This document shows, one piece after another, positions 42,889 through 55,129 of a stretch of 64,000 nt of DNA (position 1 is the stretch's first letter; each line of letters begins with the position of its first letter). The DNA lies in assembly GCA_030620095.1 (NCBI GenBank), contig JAUTXW010000951.1:1-64000 (forward strand). Reading direction: 5' to 3'. The stretch is from Kuschelorhynchus macadamiae. Lineage: Eukaryota > Arthropoda > Insecta > Coleoptera > Curculionidae. Under the pieces are notes generated by a model. That model worked only from the letters and a program-made list of their open reading frames with translations, had not been told where the DNA came from and made no database searches. The translations under genes and the position numbers were made by a program.

Positions 42889-45055
42889 CTACCCCAGCTC
42901 CTCCCTCAACCACCACCCGCCACCAGGTGTACATCCTTGAATCTGCCTGTCCTTACTGCAAATCCTTCCATGCAAGATCCTTAATTTCCTCCCTTTGCAA
43001 GACCGTAGTGCCGAAAATATCTCGTCGCAGTCTCTTTCGCGCTTCACATCTGCACAGGAAGTGAAGCGGAGTTTCCTCCTCTTCCTGACATTCCGTGCAG
43101 ATAGAATCTTCCTCAATGCCTAAAATAAAGAGGTGTCTCCTCAATCGACAGTGCCCCGTTACTATTCCTACGATGGAATTTAGAGCGTTCCTGTCTCGGG
43201 CTAGTAACCACTCTGTTCGGCCCTTATCGGGCTTCACAATGAGGTCTTTAGCTTGCCTCCCGACCCCGGACTAGCCCCATTCGCGTTGAAGTTCATGTTG
43301 TGCCCATTCGTCAAGTGATGTCCTTATCTGCTGCCTAGTGATGCCTAAAGCTGGTTATGGTCCTACATACGGGCTGGTGGCGCCGAGTCTAGCAAACTCA
43401 TCTGCCCTCTCGTTACCCTCAATCCCACAGTGTCCTGGCACCCAAACCAACTTCACTCTTTTACGTTGCGCCAACTGCTCTAGCCTGTCACCGCATTCCT
43501 GAACCAAATTTAATCCCGCCATGGGTGAGTCGAGCGTCTTAAGTGCTGCTTGACTGTCTGAACATATGACAATCTCTCCCTCTGCCCCCTCTATGACATC
43601 TTTCATTGTTATTGCCATTAGAATGGCATATACTTCAGCCTGAAACACCGTTGAAAACTTCCCCAAAGGGAAGCTGGACCTGGTTTGTGTAGCCTCAATA
43701 TAAACTCCAGCACTAGAGGATTGCAACTGTGTCATACGTGAACCATCCGTATAGCCAACAATGGCCTCTCTGGAGAACTCCAGCATGTTTCTCTCCAGTC
43801 CTCTCTTTCGGGGATTGAGATACTATAACCCTTATGCCATCTTAGTCTGCCTGAGGGTCGCGCTACTCTGTAGGTAGATAAAGGGATCTCTCTTTCCACA
43901 ATGTGGGAGATTCTTGAATGACCCACAACCTCACCTTTGGTATGCCAAGCTCCTGCGTCTCTCATTCGCAAGTGCGCTGCCATAGCCTCTTTCTTAATGA
44001 AAGTCGACAATGATGGCAGCCCTAGCAAGACATCCAATGCTGCTGACGGCGTCGTCCTCATTGCTTCAGTTATCGCTAGGCTAGTCAGTCTCTGGACTTT
44101 TGCAAGACTGGAGCGAATGATTTTCCTCTCCACCGAGGGCCATCATACTATTGAGCCGTATGATATCCTGGGTCTTATGACTGCTTGGTACAGCCAGTGC
44201 ATGACCCTAGGACTTAGCTCCCAGGTTGTTCCTACCGCTCTACGGAGCTTCCAGAAGGTCGCTATTGACTTCCTTATCTGCCTATCGACATGAGTCTTCC
44301 AGCTCAGCTTTGCATCTACTGTGACCCCCAGGTATTTAACCTTGTTTGCCAAGGTCAGTTGTTGACCATACAATCTTGGGGGTCGAAAATCTCCTAAATT
44401 CCTTCTCCTTGTAAAGAGGATCATCTCAGTCTTCCGCGGATTAACCGTGAGACCTACCTCATTACACCATGCCTCCAATATATTACAGACCATCTGCATT
44501 CTCTCGCAGATGATGCCCAAGTACTTGCCCGATATTAGAATCAATCCATCATCCGCATAAGCTTGTGCATTGAAGCCGGCCTCCACGAGTCTGTTGACCG
44601 TCCATGACTAGACACCATAGGTGCGGGGAGAGACAGCTGCCTTGAGGGCATCCGCCTCGCATCCCGATGTGTATCTGGTACCCGCCCTGACTCGCTTGGA
44701 CGCCGCGCTCTTGCAGTGCACCTCTAACCCAACGCACCAGATTCGTTTTAACGCTCCTGGCTGCGAGCGAGTCGCAAATGACGTTTGTCCGTGCTCTATC
44801 AAACGCTCCTTTCACATCGAAAAACACAGCTAAAGCTACTTCCTTAAATTGTAAAGCCTTCTCAATCCTTTGCACCATACTGTGGAGAGCCGACTCCGCT
44901 GATCGGCCTCCCCTATATGCATGCTGATTAGCATGAATCGGTGAGACTGCTAGTGCTCCCTCCATTAAATGCCTGTCAATGATATGGGTACTAAGTAAAC
45001 GAAAACATTTCCAATACGTTTTGATATCGATTATTGAAAGGCAAATATTTTCCAC
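42889..45055 (-). pseudogene. LINE reverse transcriptase + RNase H, broken
   Basis: RT boxes in order: HANQHAYRGGRSAESALHSM, ALAVFFDVKGAFDRARTNVI (first Asp), GMRGGCPQGSCLSPHLWCLV, a frameshift near 44560-44590, QAYADDGLILISGKYLG (YADD), NPRKTEMILF, VKYLGVTVDAKLSWKTHVDR. After another shift, ISHIVEREIPLS and further linker; then RNase H with IVGYTDGSRMTQ (Asp), FQAEVYAILMAI (Glu), ICSDSQAALKTL (Asp) and LVWVPGHCGIEGNERADEFA (His/Asp). The tail has GHCRLRRHLFILGI and CTECQEEEETPLHFLCRC, a C-x2-C-H-C arrangement usual in this group. At least four frameshifts. Confidence 0.9.
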
Positions 45056-45065
45056 CGCGTCACTT

Positions 45066-45299
45066 CAACCCCTAGTGGAAATTGGACTAATTTCTTCACT
45101 TTTCAGTGGGTAGTGCATTTTAAAGTCTATAAAATTATTTTTCCAACGCTACCTAGTTTATTAAATTTCGTTTATAAGCTACCGTGAAGTCATATTTCAA
45201 TTATAGTAAAAAAATAAGTAGCGTAGTTATTAATGCTAAAAGTGACCATATAATATAATAATAAAAAACATTTTAGTTTTAAAATGTCCCTGTAGAAAA
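45066..45299. other. Unassigned sequence between LINEs
   Basis: AT-rich; no feature recognised. Confidence 0.3.
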
Positions 45300-45904
45300 T
45301 TATCCAGTTGCTCCAACATCTGCTTCAACTCCCCAATATCATTTCCGATTATAACGATATCATCTGCGAAGCGCAAATCATTCAGGTGTGTTCCATCGAC
45401 ATTTACTCTCTTATTTCCTCAGTCAGTGTTTTTAAAAACATCTTCCAAGGCGAGAGTAAAAAGCTTCGGGGAGATGGTATCTCCCTGGCGGACTCCTCTT
45501 TCGATTTTTATTTTGTCTGTTTGCATGTCTTATATATTTATATGTAATGTCGCTGTTGTAGTCGATCCTAGCATTTTTCAAGGGCTTCAATTACTGCAAA
45601 TGATTCTACTGAGTCGAACAAAAGCTCGATGCAGGGGGATGTTATTTTCGGCGGCTTTTTCAATGAGAAGGCGAACTGTTTGTATGTGGTCAGTCGTCCC
45701 AAATCCCTTTCAAAAACCCGACCTGTTCGACAGGTTGTTAGAAATCCAGTTTTTTTGTAAATCTTTCTGTTATTATCTAGGTTATTAGCTATAATAACAT
45801 AATAAGCTTATGGGGCGGTAGTTCTCTAAGTCTTTGTTGTCTCCTTTTTTAAATAACCGGATTGCCTCTGCGTTTTTCAACTAGGTTTGTATTTGCCTCT
45901 CTTC
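45300..45904 (-). pseudogene. RTE-like LINE, downstream RT part
   Basis: Minus-strand pieces: FNKCLEERQ, GDNKDLENYRPISLL, a linker, GVRQGDTISPKLFTLALEDV (the RT box usually written RQGDPLSP), a degraded joint, then NVDGTHLNDLRFADDIVIIG (FADD box), NDIGELKQMLEQL. Several stops. It continues the segment at 48641-49000, from which it is separated by a nested LINE. Confidence 0.75.
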
Positions 45905-48640
45905 GAGACATTTGTTTAGGAATAGAATAGAATAGAATATATTACCAGAAAATCATACATTTCGTACATAGGATCGTCAAGAAATTTACAATAAAATAAA
46001 TGGAATTTGAATAGCATATAAACAAATAAGTAAATAAATAAATAGACATAAATAAAACAATAAACAATAAACATTCTACCAAGCCTGACAATGATCAGGG
46101 ACAATCACCAAAAGACAACAAAAATCTTAATAAAATAAATATAAATTTACCAAATACTCGTTCGTTTTCACTCCTTGTAATTTATAAACTCCGCTGAAAA
46201 ATAAAAAGTATTGTCCAGGAGAAATTCTTTTACAAAATTTTTAAAAATTTTACCTTGATATCGTTTGAATCTTTGTGACAGTTTATTGTATAAATACACG
46301 CAGTTGTATAAAGGGGATCCTCTGAAAAAAGTTTTTTTATGTTTAGGCGTCTTAAGTATCTCAGTATTTCTAGTCAAATGCGAGTTAGCTTCGCCTAGCC
46401 TATCATATTCAGAAGCATTATCTTGAACACACAACAGGCATCTCAGTATATATAAACAAGGGACAGTTAATATTTTCTTTTCTCTGAACAGTGTTCTACA
46501 GCTCTCCAGTGGTTTAAGATTAAATATTAATCTTAATATCCTCTTTTGAGACACGAATATGCCATCAGAACCCTTGTGACCCCAGCATACTATATTATTA
46601 GATATATGGCTGAAAACCATTGCGTAATATGCTGTTAACATACCCGCCCCGTCAAGTGAATTTTTAAGATTTAAGATAGCAAAATATGCCGAATTTAATT
46701 TGGAGTCGATATGGTCAATGTGTTTTTCAAAAGATAAGGTTGATACAATATATGTCCCTAAAAACTTTGTACCTTCAGAGAATTTTTTTTCGCGTCTTTT
46801 TGAAATATTAAGGAGAGAGGGTTCCGAATAAATATATTAACAGATACGGTCTTGCCTGGGTTTACGATTAACTGATTCTTCCGACACCAAGCCTCCATAT
46901 TAACACATATTCGCCTTACTTTATGAGCGAGTATCTCCGGGTCGCAAGAAGAAAGTACCACCGTCGTGTCATCGGCGTACATAGTAACGTGATCAGCACC
47001 AAGAGCGTCCGGAAGATCATTAATGTACAACAGGAATAGCAACGGACTCAACACTGAACCCTGTGGTACTCCAAGTTTTATTTCCTTAGGTATCGACAAG
47101 GTATTTCCACACTTTACTTTCATATCCCTATCCGATAGGTACGATTCGATCCATAGCAACAGATTACCACGAATGCCCGTATTGAAAACTTTTGATATAA
47201 GCATAGTTTTGTTAATTGTATTGAAAGCTATGGACAAATCAAAGAATATAGCTACAACATATTTGTGCTGATCCAGTTTCGAATATACAAAATTTAAGAA
47301 ACTCCTAGATGCAGATTCAGTTGATTTGCTGGACAAAAATCCATGGTGACATCTGCTAACAATGTTGTATTTCGATAAAAAGGCAGTAATTCTCGAATGT
47401 ATTATTTTTTCGAAAATTTTTGAAAAAGAGCTAAGTATCGAAATTTGCTTGTAATTTTCAATGTTTTCACTACAGCCTCTTTTAAATATTGGAGTTACAA
47501 TTTCTGTATTTAATATCCTCGGAAAAATGCCATGGTCGAGACTAAGATTAATTAATATTGCCAGTGGGTTACAAATATATTGTTTAGCTGCCTTGATCAA
47601 ACCAATGTTAAGGTCATCACTACTACGCGAGTTTTTGTTTATGATGGTATCAATGGTATTTAAAACTTCACGTTCTGTCACACATAATGCCATCGAGTTA
47701 GGTAGTAATTCAGGAACTGTACCAGGTGCATCCACTCCATGATATTTATTTTCTAACTTTTTTTGAAGCCATCGTACTAAAATAATTTGCAAACTCGTTC
47801 ACAACATAAGATGGTTCAGTAATAATATTGTTTTCAATAGCTAGTTTTATGTTTTTGTTATTTATACTGTTTTTATTTAAATTGGTGTTAATGATCCTCC
47901 AAATCCGTTTATTTTTTGAATTTTGTATTTTTTTACCAAAAAAATCTTTTTTGGCAGATTTAATTTTTTGTTTATAAAACTTTTTAATACTTTTGTACCA
48001 AACTACTATTTATTCAGTCGGTGCAATTCTCTTAAGGAAACCAAGATTATCAAGTTGATTCTTTATATCAGCCAGTTCACAATTGTATCATCCATGGATA
48101 ACCTTTCTATTTCTAGGAACTGGAAAAGACCGATAAGGACAACAGATATCCAGACAAAAAACAACAGATTCAAAAAAATGATTCCATGCTACCTCTACAT
48201 TATAATAGTTGGACGTACACAGTAAATGCGAATCTCCAATCATACCAGAGAACATATCAATATTGTTGCGAGATACAGGTCGCGCTGAAACTGTCATGTT
48301 CTCCTCCTTAGAGGCTTGAAAACCAAAGTATATATAAATTTGTGGCCAAAGTGGTCACTAATATGGGCATCTTCAATATGACATTTATAACAATGAGGAG
48401 AAATGTTAGTAACAAAATAATCAATCTCGCTAATGCTAGTACTTCCAAGAGAGTTAGTAAAAATTCTTGTTGGACCTTTGATCGCCTGGGTAAGCCGATA
48501 ACAGCTAAATATATCAAATAAACTTTTTTTGGTATACGTTTCTTTTAAACAGTCTATATTTACGTCTCCACACAAAACCACATTTTTAGATCGCCCACAA
48601 GCAATAACCAGAGCACTACTTATTGAATTCAAAAACAGAT
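45905..48640 (-). mobile_element. Jockey/CR1-like LINE nested in the RTE-like LINE
   Basis: A 5'-truncated minus-strand LINE: it starts inside the endonuclease (48632), includes RT (47792-46758) and a C-terminal part (46641-46168), and ends with a GAATA repeat tail (45926-45945). It splits the RTE sequence VQILL|FNKCLEE; removing it and a few duplicated bases (CCTAT-like) restores that reading. Confidence 0.8.
46168..48632 (-). pseudogene. Jockey/CR1-like endonuclease-RT, broken
   Basis: Endonuclease part (48632-48294): VVLCGDVNIDCLKETYTKK, GPTRIFTNS, SEIDYFVTNI, AHISDHFGHKFI. RT part (47792-46758): TIINKNSRSSDDLNIGLIK, ILSSFSKIFEKIIHSRITAF, HHGFLSSKSTESASRSFLNF, AIFFDLSIAFNTINKTM, LGVPQGSVLSPLLFLLYIND and VTMYADDTTVVLSSCD. 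C-terminal part (46641-46168): KRILRLIFNLKPLESCRTLF, YLYNKLSQRFKRYQGKIFKN. About 500 bp between endonuclease and RT (48290-47800) is degraded, and a frameshift follows the RT near 46760. Confidence 0.85.
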
Positions 48641-49020
48641 CTATAGGAGTATCTGAACTGTCTGTAATAATACATCTCCGCCCATTTTTATCATTTCCCT
48701 AGTTATTTTGTTTTCGCCTGGCGTCTTTCTTTTTTTCATCGCTGTTTTTAATTCCCCGAAATTTATTTGTGGCATTTCCTCGGAACCAATATGTATTATT
48801 TTGTTTCTCTTAGAATGGCTTAGGATTATACAATTTTTTTCTGCTATTACTTTTGGCATATCAGTTTTATCTGTCAGAACTACTCCATCCTTATTTTTTA
48901 CTCCTTTGATGTTTCTTTTACCTTTGGCCATGTTTGTTTGGTTGAAGCTGTTCAAAAGTTTCCTTAAATATCCCATGTTCAGGGAGGCTGGTGTTTACCC
49001 AGAGAGGGGGCTCGGTAATA
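48641..49020 (-). pseudogene. RTE-like LINE, upstream RT part
   Basis: A 111-aa ORF: NIKGVKNKDGVVLTDKTDMP, EEMPQINFGELKTAMKKRKT, PGENKITREMIKMGGDVLLQ. This is the stretch just before the first RT box in RTE-type elements (KNKDG...L.DK and the KAPGEDGI-like box, here RKTPGENKI). It runs into the nested LINE at VQILL and resumes at 45904. Confidence 0.75.
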
Positions 49021-49639
49021 ATGTAATTTATCTAGTTGTGTGGAGTTGCCTCCGGCTGTGCGTAGACCTTCATTCTGTGACGTTTCTGCATAATTTCCTC
49101 ACTAACAGGATCGACTGTCCTTGCTTTCTTGGAAAGGTACCGTTCCTTGTTCCATACGTAGGTTCCAGTTGTCTGCTGACTGATCTAATATTCTGTATCA
49201 GAGACCTTTACATATTATATGTAGAAATGTTAACCGGATATCAGCAGTTTGTGATGTCCTGTTTAACTGTCGAATATTTGTTCTTGTTAATTATTATATT
49301 TATTGTTACATATATATAATTTTATTTTTTCATATTGTTTATTTTTTTTTCTTTTTCTTTTTTGTTTATATCATATTATATAGTTTAGTTAGTCTTTATA
49401 ATATAATATACATTTCATAAGAATTTTTTGTAAATTTCCTTTAATTGAGTACTTACCTGTAGGAAATAAAAAGTTTATATATTGAAAAGATTACTGGGTC
49501 TCATAAATATTACACTAAGTTGTCATTAAAGTGCCTAATTTATTTCTATCTGGGTTTACATTAATTTCAAGTATTTAGAAGGCTGTTAATTATACCAACA
49601 AAGAAAACTTGGATATGCTAAAACTTTATTTTAAAGCTA
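49021..49639. other. No gene recognised
   Basis: The plus-strand 203-aa ORF at 48708-49319 is mostly antisense to the RTE and then low-complexity T-rich; not supported. No other feature. Confidence 0.35.
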
Positions 49640-50290
49640 ACAGGAATATAAAAGTAGCAACACTTCCATATTAAGAACAATATCCGATTATGAAGTTATT
49701 AGCTTAAGGATCTTTTGGATAAATAATAAAGGAAGATGTTCGAAAAGTCGAAAACGTCAGGTATGACCCAACTACATCGGTAAGAAAAGTGGAAGAGCAA
49801 ACAGTAATACCTAAATCATCTGTTCATCGGACTCTAAAAGAGCTTTGCTTTCATGGTACAAACCTCGTATTGTACAGGGTCTTCTGGAAAATTATTTTAT
49901 TAGAAGATTCACGTTTAATGAATGATTTATCAATAAATGCCAAGAAATACCTAAATACCTTTGAACAGAAGAAACCATCAGATTTATAAATTGAGGAATC
50001 TTCAATAAACATCCAAAACGTTCATTGTTGGGATACAGAAAATCCACATCATTACAAAAAAGATTTGGGTTCAATGTTTAGTATGGTATTGTAGGTAATT
50101 CAAAATGTAGCTTTAAATTACATCTTACGATGAAATCAAATGTGTATTTTTATGTTTTAGACAACCGTTCGATTGGATCATTTATTTTCAGTGAAAATCT
50201 ATCTGGATATAGATATTTGCTATTTTTGCAGGAACAGTCATACCAGCAATATCAAATTTGTTCTACCAAATGAACTACATAATATATGGT
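49640..50290 (+). pseudogene. Strongly decayed mariner-like transposase
   Basis: VEEQTVIPKSSVHRTLKELC at 49789 is a mariner-type second helix-turn-helix. Further on, NVHCWDTENPHHYKKDL resembles the xxWxxENPH segment of mariner cores, and GSFIFSENLSGYRYL the NGxxYxxxL segment. No catalytic box is intact and stops are frequent. Confidence 0.55.
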
Positions 50291-50317
50291 TCCAGCAAGA
50301 TTACAAATATTTTATTT

Positions 50318-50800
50318 AGCCGCTATTTTGTTTCGCCATCTTGAATTAGTACCACACTTTTACTAGTTCATCTGTATGCCATAATAATTTATGACACATA
50401 ATTTGAAATCAGACCCTTAAGTAGTTTTCTAGGCTGAATTTTTAAATATGTTACCAAGCCGCCATTTTGTTCCGCCATCTTGGATTTGTAGCATAATTTT
50501 ACCAGTTGATGCCTACATAATACTTGATGTTTGTGCAAATTTTGAAATAAATTGGATAAGTGTTTTTTTTTAGTAATAATTTTTTTAACATTTCACTAGG
50601 TCGTCATTTTGTTTTGTCATATTGGATTTTTACCAAATATTACCAGGTCATCCCCATATGGCCCTTAATTTTTGACCACAATTTGAAGTCAATCGGGTAA
50701 GTAGTTTTTTAACTATCCCGCGAACAGACAGACAGACCGACGGAATTGAGAAAACATGTTTTTCGGCATCTAAGGACCCTTAAACCTTAAGATCTCAAAA
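50318..50800 (+). repeat. Modular dispersed repeat, three ~140-bp units
   Basis: Units start at about 50318, 50457 and 50598, each with GCCGCCATTTTGTT (or variant), CGCCATCTTG, ACCAGTTCAT-like, a TTGAAATCAG-like word and AAGTAGTTTT. The block ends with GACAGACAGACCGACGGAAT then TGAGAAAACATG, as at 55.4, 55.86 and 58.6 kb. Confidence 0.75.
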
Positions 50801-52888
50801 AATCACGACTACAATACTTCCATTTTTCGAGGGAAGTAATAATAACCCAGAATTGTAATGCATCACTGAAAAGCTCTTAAGGTACTCTTTCCAAAAATGC
50901 AAACATCCAATATGGCGTCCGTATAAACATAAAAGGTTTATGTAAATATCCCGAAAACAAATGAAGCTAGAAAAGTATTTTTGCCTGCATTAAATTCCTC
51001 TACTGAAACTCTCTTAATAATGTATCAACGATAAAAGCATAATACTAGTCGTTTACGAGCTACAGGCAACAGTTAAAAATCCGCCATTTTGGTTTTTCTA
51101 AATTATCTAAAAAACTACAAAAGATAATGCCAGATTTGACTTTGTAATAGAATTCTCTAAAACTTTGCTAATCTAACCAACCTCGTAACTATAACGGTTT
51201 CCGAGATACATGTCAGCCAAATCTGGAACACACTGTATATAACTACTCTGCGTGTATCTCTTAAAATTAAAACCAACATAAGGGACAGGGGGAGAATTAC
51301 GCGGAAAAAAACACTACCTGTCAGCAAATTTTGTAAAAATACTGTTAAATATCCTAATAGTAGCTTGTTTTATTTTCTTTGGAACACCGAGTATGATTAA
51401 TAAAATTGAGCTTCGTGCCCCCACAAACCCCGAAAGCCATACACGGCATTTTCGATTTAGTCACGGAATTTACGAGTTTCACTTTTGACACCGAGAATTT
51501 ATACGAAGGAACTGTAAAGGTAAGGCCATTGGCGCAAATCATCGGCCCTCTCTCGCTCACCCTTTTACAATCGTCTAAACTAAGTTTTCCCAAAGCCCCC
51601 TGCCTGCCCTATAGGGCGCCCCCCCTATTTGTGTGTACATACGGTGTGCCATTGCGTAGTAGTGAGTAAGCCCTCGGTGTGACGTCATAGGACGGACGCT
51701 TCTCAGATATCTTTGCGTACACACACGCATATGTGCCGGTCGTGGCGACGTAATCAAATCTCTAATTATCGAAACGGTGCAATTTAATATGTAAAAATGG
51801 TGTGTGTAATTTAGATTTAGAAAATTATAGTTTATCCGAACTTATAATTAGGGATAATAAGAAGGCGCTCTCTGTCGCGATAGAGCCTGTTGATGAATAA
51901 TTGATGTCTCGTGTTTTCCCGCGTATTTGTCGACGATATAGTTACGGGGGTTGTGGTTGAGATGCAGACTATGTGTTTGTTTTATTCCAAGTGTTGTGTT
52001 TGTTGTATTTGATGTGACTTCGTTCTGTTGCATTTAAATCATGATGAAGGATAAAAGTTGCGGCGATATTGTGATAGGAGACTTCAAGATGTTGACCGTT
52101 ATCTTAGATAAGGTTGGTTTTTTGATGCTAAATACATCGTATTTTATATTTAATGTTATCGATTTACCTTGGCCGAAATGCAATTAATCTTGCCCCATAA
52201 GCTTCCCATCGCGTTAGATAATTTAAGGAATGATAGTTTAAGTTTTTGAACGGGCCTCTGTATATACGGAATGTTTAACTATTATAGTTTTTTGCAAAGC
52301 TTTGCAAAAGAATCGGCAAGTTTCTTTTACCAAGAACTTCCTTGTTACTCATTTTTTCGTTTGATGAGAATAGTGAAGTATAGCCCTATCTAGTTTCACA
52401 TACAGTCATTTAGTAACACATATTGAAAATTCGGTTTTCTTTTATTTTTGTAGGCCATAGGAAGAATTCAAAAGCGAATTTCCTGTTAACTTTTCTCATA
52501 ATGAATGCTTTATTTTCTCTAAAAGATAGAAGAAGATAATATCAATTTATATAATAACAACTATATGATTATGTTTGAGAAACCAAAGAGGATCATCTTT
52601 TTTATTTATTTCCAATAAAAGAAATAATTAATAACACAGGCCAACACACATTTTGGTGCCTGCGATTTTTTTAACTGATCCTGGGTAATATTTGGATGCA
52701 AAATGTAAAAAAGTTCTCAGATTTTGTCTATCAGATCTAGTTTTAAAAAAAATTGTGTGTATATTTTACGTTTAATATATAATATTACTATTGCCAGTTA
52801 AAAAAACAAAGACACATGGATTTAAGTATTTATTGCAAAAACTTAATTTACATAGTTACATAAGTCACTAATCACATAAAAATTTTCT
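50801..52888. other. Gene-free stretch with one GC-richer pocket
   Basis: Mostly AT-rich. The pocket 51400-51760 is GC-rich with CpGs, overlapping short ORFs on both strands and an AAGGTAAGG splice-donor-like word at 51518. It could be the edge of a host gene or promoter, but no protein is recognised and no partner exon is seen. Confidence 0.3.
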
Positions 52889-54420
52889 TTTATACGACTT
52901 TCTAGAATGGAGTTTACTAGGGCAGTCTCGCTGAAGGCTCCAGCAGTAGTCCGCCATCATGTGGCTATCCCATCATCCTTGATAACGATCTTCCATAGTT
53001 TTAATATCCTGATGGAATCTTTCCCCCCGTTCTTCACTACAATCACCTAAGTTTTCAGGAAAACGATCTAGGTGGCTATGGAGGTAGTGAACTTTTATAC
53101 TCATGTTACAGCCGAGAATATTAAAATTTGAAAGCATAGTTTCTACTAATTCTACGTAATTCTCTGCTTTATGATTGCCAAGAAAATTTTGTACTATTTG
53201 AACAAATGAACACCAAGCGTTAGATTCAGTCCCGTTCATTGATGTGGTGAATTGTAGATCTTTAACAAGTAACCTTATTTGAGGACCATTAAATGTACCA
53301 GTAAACAATTTCCATCTCGATTTAAAGCCTTCACAAATTGCTTCATTAGGTCTAGCTTAATATGCAAGGGCGGAAGTAAGATTTTTTCTCTTGAAACCAA
53401 AGGTTCGTTGATCACGTTTTGTTTTCCATGAATCATGACATCTCTTGAAGGCCAATTTTTGTTAACCCAGTGCTCATTTTTAGCTCTGCTGTCCAAGGAG
53501 GAAGTTAACCATTTTTAAATCAACACAAATTGCCCACTGATGTTCTTCGTATTTAATTTTTCTCAAAACGAATGCAATTGTTTCATATTCTTCCTTCATA
53601 ATAGTAGAATGACCAATAGGAATTGAGCCATATTTGTTACCTTTATGTAAAAGGACACGTTTTAAACTACGTTTTGAACTGTCAATAAAAAGGCGCCAAT
53701 CATCGTTACAGAATACCAAGTCATTTTCCTAAGCGAAAAAAGGCAGCAGATCCTTATCCTTTTACGATAAAATGTAATATTAGTACCTGGACAAAGTAGA
53801 TTTTTTTCTTTTAATCTGGATGCAATTAAAGCGGATTCCTTTGAGAGATTCAGGACGCTTATAAGATCGTTTAGTTCTTCTTGATTGAAACACTGCGTAG
53901 TTGCTAAATCTGCTTCAAATTCGGTGTCGTTTTCTGATTGAATTCTTTGAACTTCGTCAGACGTTTATGTTTCTGTATCATCTTCTGTCAGTTCGGGTAG
54001 ACTGCTGAATGGGGAACGGGTATTTCTTCCGAATGCGCTACAGGTCTTCTTGCAGAATCTAGATCAGGATATGTCCATTTGGGTCTATTGTTTCTATTTA
54101 TGCCTTTAATATTAACAAGACAAAAATAGCAGTCGTCATGATGGTGTCGCGGTTCTCTCCAAACCATTGGTACACCAAACTTTAGGCACTTCCTCTTTCC
54201 AGTTGTCCACTGTCGCAAATGTTCAACACATGTTTTACATATGAAATGTGGGGCCCAAGATTTATCTTGATCTTCTAAATGAACGCCAAAATAGGCAAGA
54301 TAAGCTCTTTTCACAAAGTCAGAAATCGGTTTTTCTGCTCTCTTTCAAAGTGTATTTACCACACACCTAACAAAAAACATCGGGGTGATTTACACAGGTA
54401 CGTCTGCTTGTGGATGCCAT
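52889..54420 (-). pseudogene. Repeat-family ORF of unknown function (copy B), near complete
   Basis: From an ATG near 54419: MASTSRRTCVNHPDVFC, a stop, VCGKYTLKE, a shift, KRAYLAYFGVHLEDQDKSWA, HFICKTCVEHLRQWTTGKRK, MVWREPRHHHDDCYFCLVNI, DSARRPVAHSEEIPVPHSAV; then LATTQCFNQEELNDLISVLN; ALIASRLKEKNLL; DWRLFIDSSKRSLKRVLLHK, KEEYETIAFVLRKIKYEEHQ, WAICVDLKMVNFLLGQQ; HWVNKNWPSRDVMIHGKQNV, LLPPLHIKLDLMKQFVKALN; FLGNHKAENYVELVETMLSN, LGCNMSIKVHYLHSHLDRFP, ENLGDCSEERGERFHQDIKT, MEDRYQG, MMADYCWSLQRD. The N-terminal Cys/His pairs suggest zinc binding, and the D-rich and H-x2-H-x2-D segments could be catalytic, but that is a guess. Frames shift about five times. Copy A is at 0.3-1.8 kb. Confidence 0.7.
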
Positions 54421-55129
54421 TGTTTCAGTTTAGTGTCTTGATACTACAAAACGACCAAAATTTACACAAAATGATAGCACAACTTAACGTGGAAAAACTC
54501 AGTAATATACTAAATCGAGTACAGCCAAGCACGTATAGAAGGATCGGGTCATAGGCAATTACAGGTATAATAGGAATTAAGAACAGTGTATTGAGTAGTT
54601 CCTAGTATAGGAACATTGGGTCAGGGACAATTCCAGGTATCCATTTGGTTAATTATATTCTGGGAAATTTCTATTTTGACGATTTAGTACATATTTATCT
54701 CTTTATTTGTTGTTCTTTATCAGAAAAAAATATCAATTAACCTGTAACCTGCATCTCAAAAACTAGAGCTGATAGAAAAAATCTGGTGGCATTTTTGGAA
54801 TCAGCACATTAAAAACATCTAAAATCAGATGTTAGATTTCCGGCACCACATTTTTGTTTTCATTTTGTTACCCTGTGTACTGAGAGAAGGTCCGGGTAAA
54901 GGATTTTTCAAACCTTTTAATAAGTGCCACCAAATTGGATTCGAATCAATGTATTTCCAGGTTTTACCATTCAACATTTAAAATCTGTTGAATGAGTAGT
55001 TTTTACACATTTTTTTATCAATCCGTTATATTGAATTCGTACCAATTCTCTGTATCTTACTTAATTGTTGGATAAAATTTGATATCAATTTAATTAGTGG
55101 TTTTTTCAGACTGATTTTTTAATTATTTT
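54421..55129. other. No gene recognised
   Basis: AT-rich DNA between the repeat-family ORF and the modular repeat; some modular-repeat-like words appear from about 55010. Confidence 0.3.

Larger units (their letters stand above)
42787..45065 (-). mobile_element. I/LOA-type LINE with RNase H, 5'-truncated
   Basis: A minus-strand LINE that begins inside the RT (about 45065) and runs through RT and RNase H to a cysteine-rich tail ending near 42889, followed by an (AGT)n microsatellite at 42787-42837 that forms the 3' tail (CTA repeats on the coding strand). The GC content of this segment is clearly higher than its surroundings. The 5' end, including endonuclease and ORF1, is missing, as is usual for incomplete target-primed insertions. 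Confidence 0.85.

Noticed and set aside
48708..49319. 203-aa plus-strand ORF with hydrophobic stretches
   Set aside because: Antisense to the RTE fragment for half its length, then T-rich low complexity.
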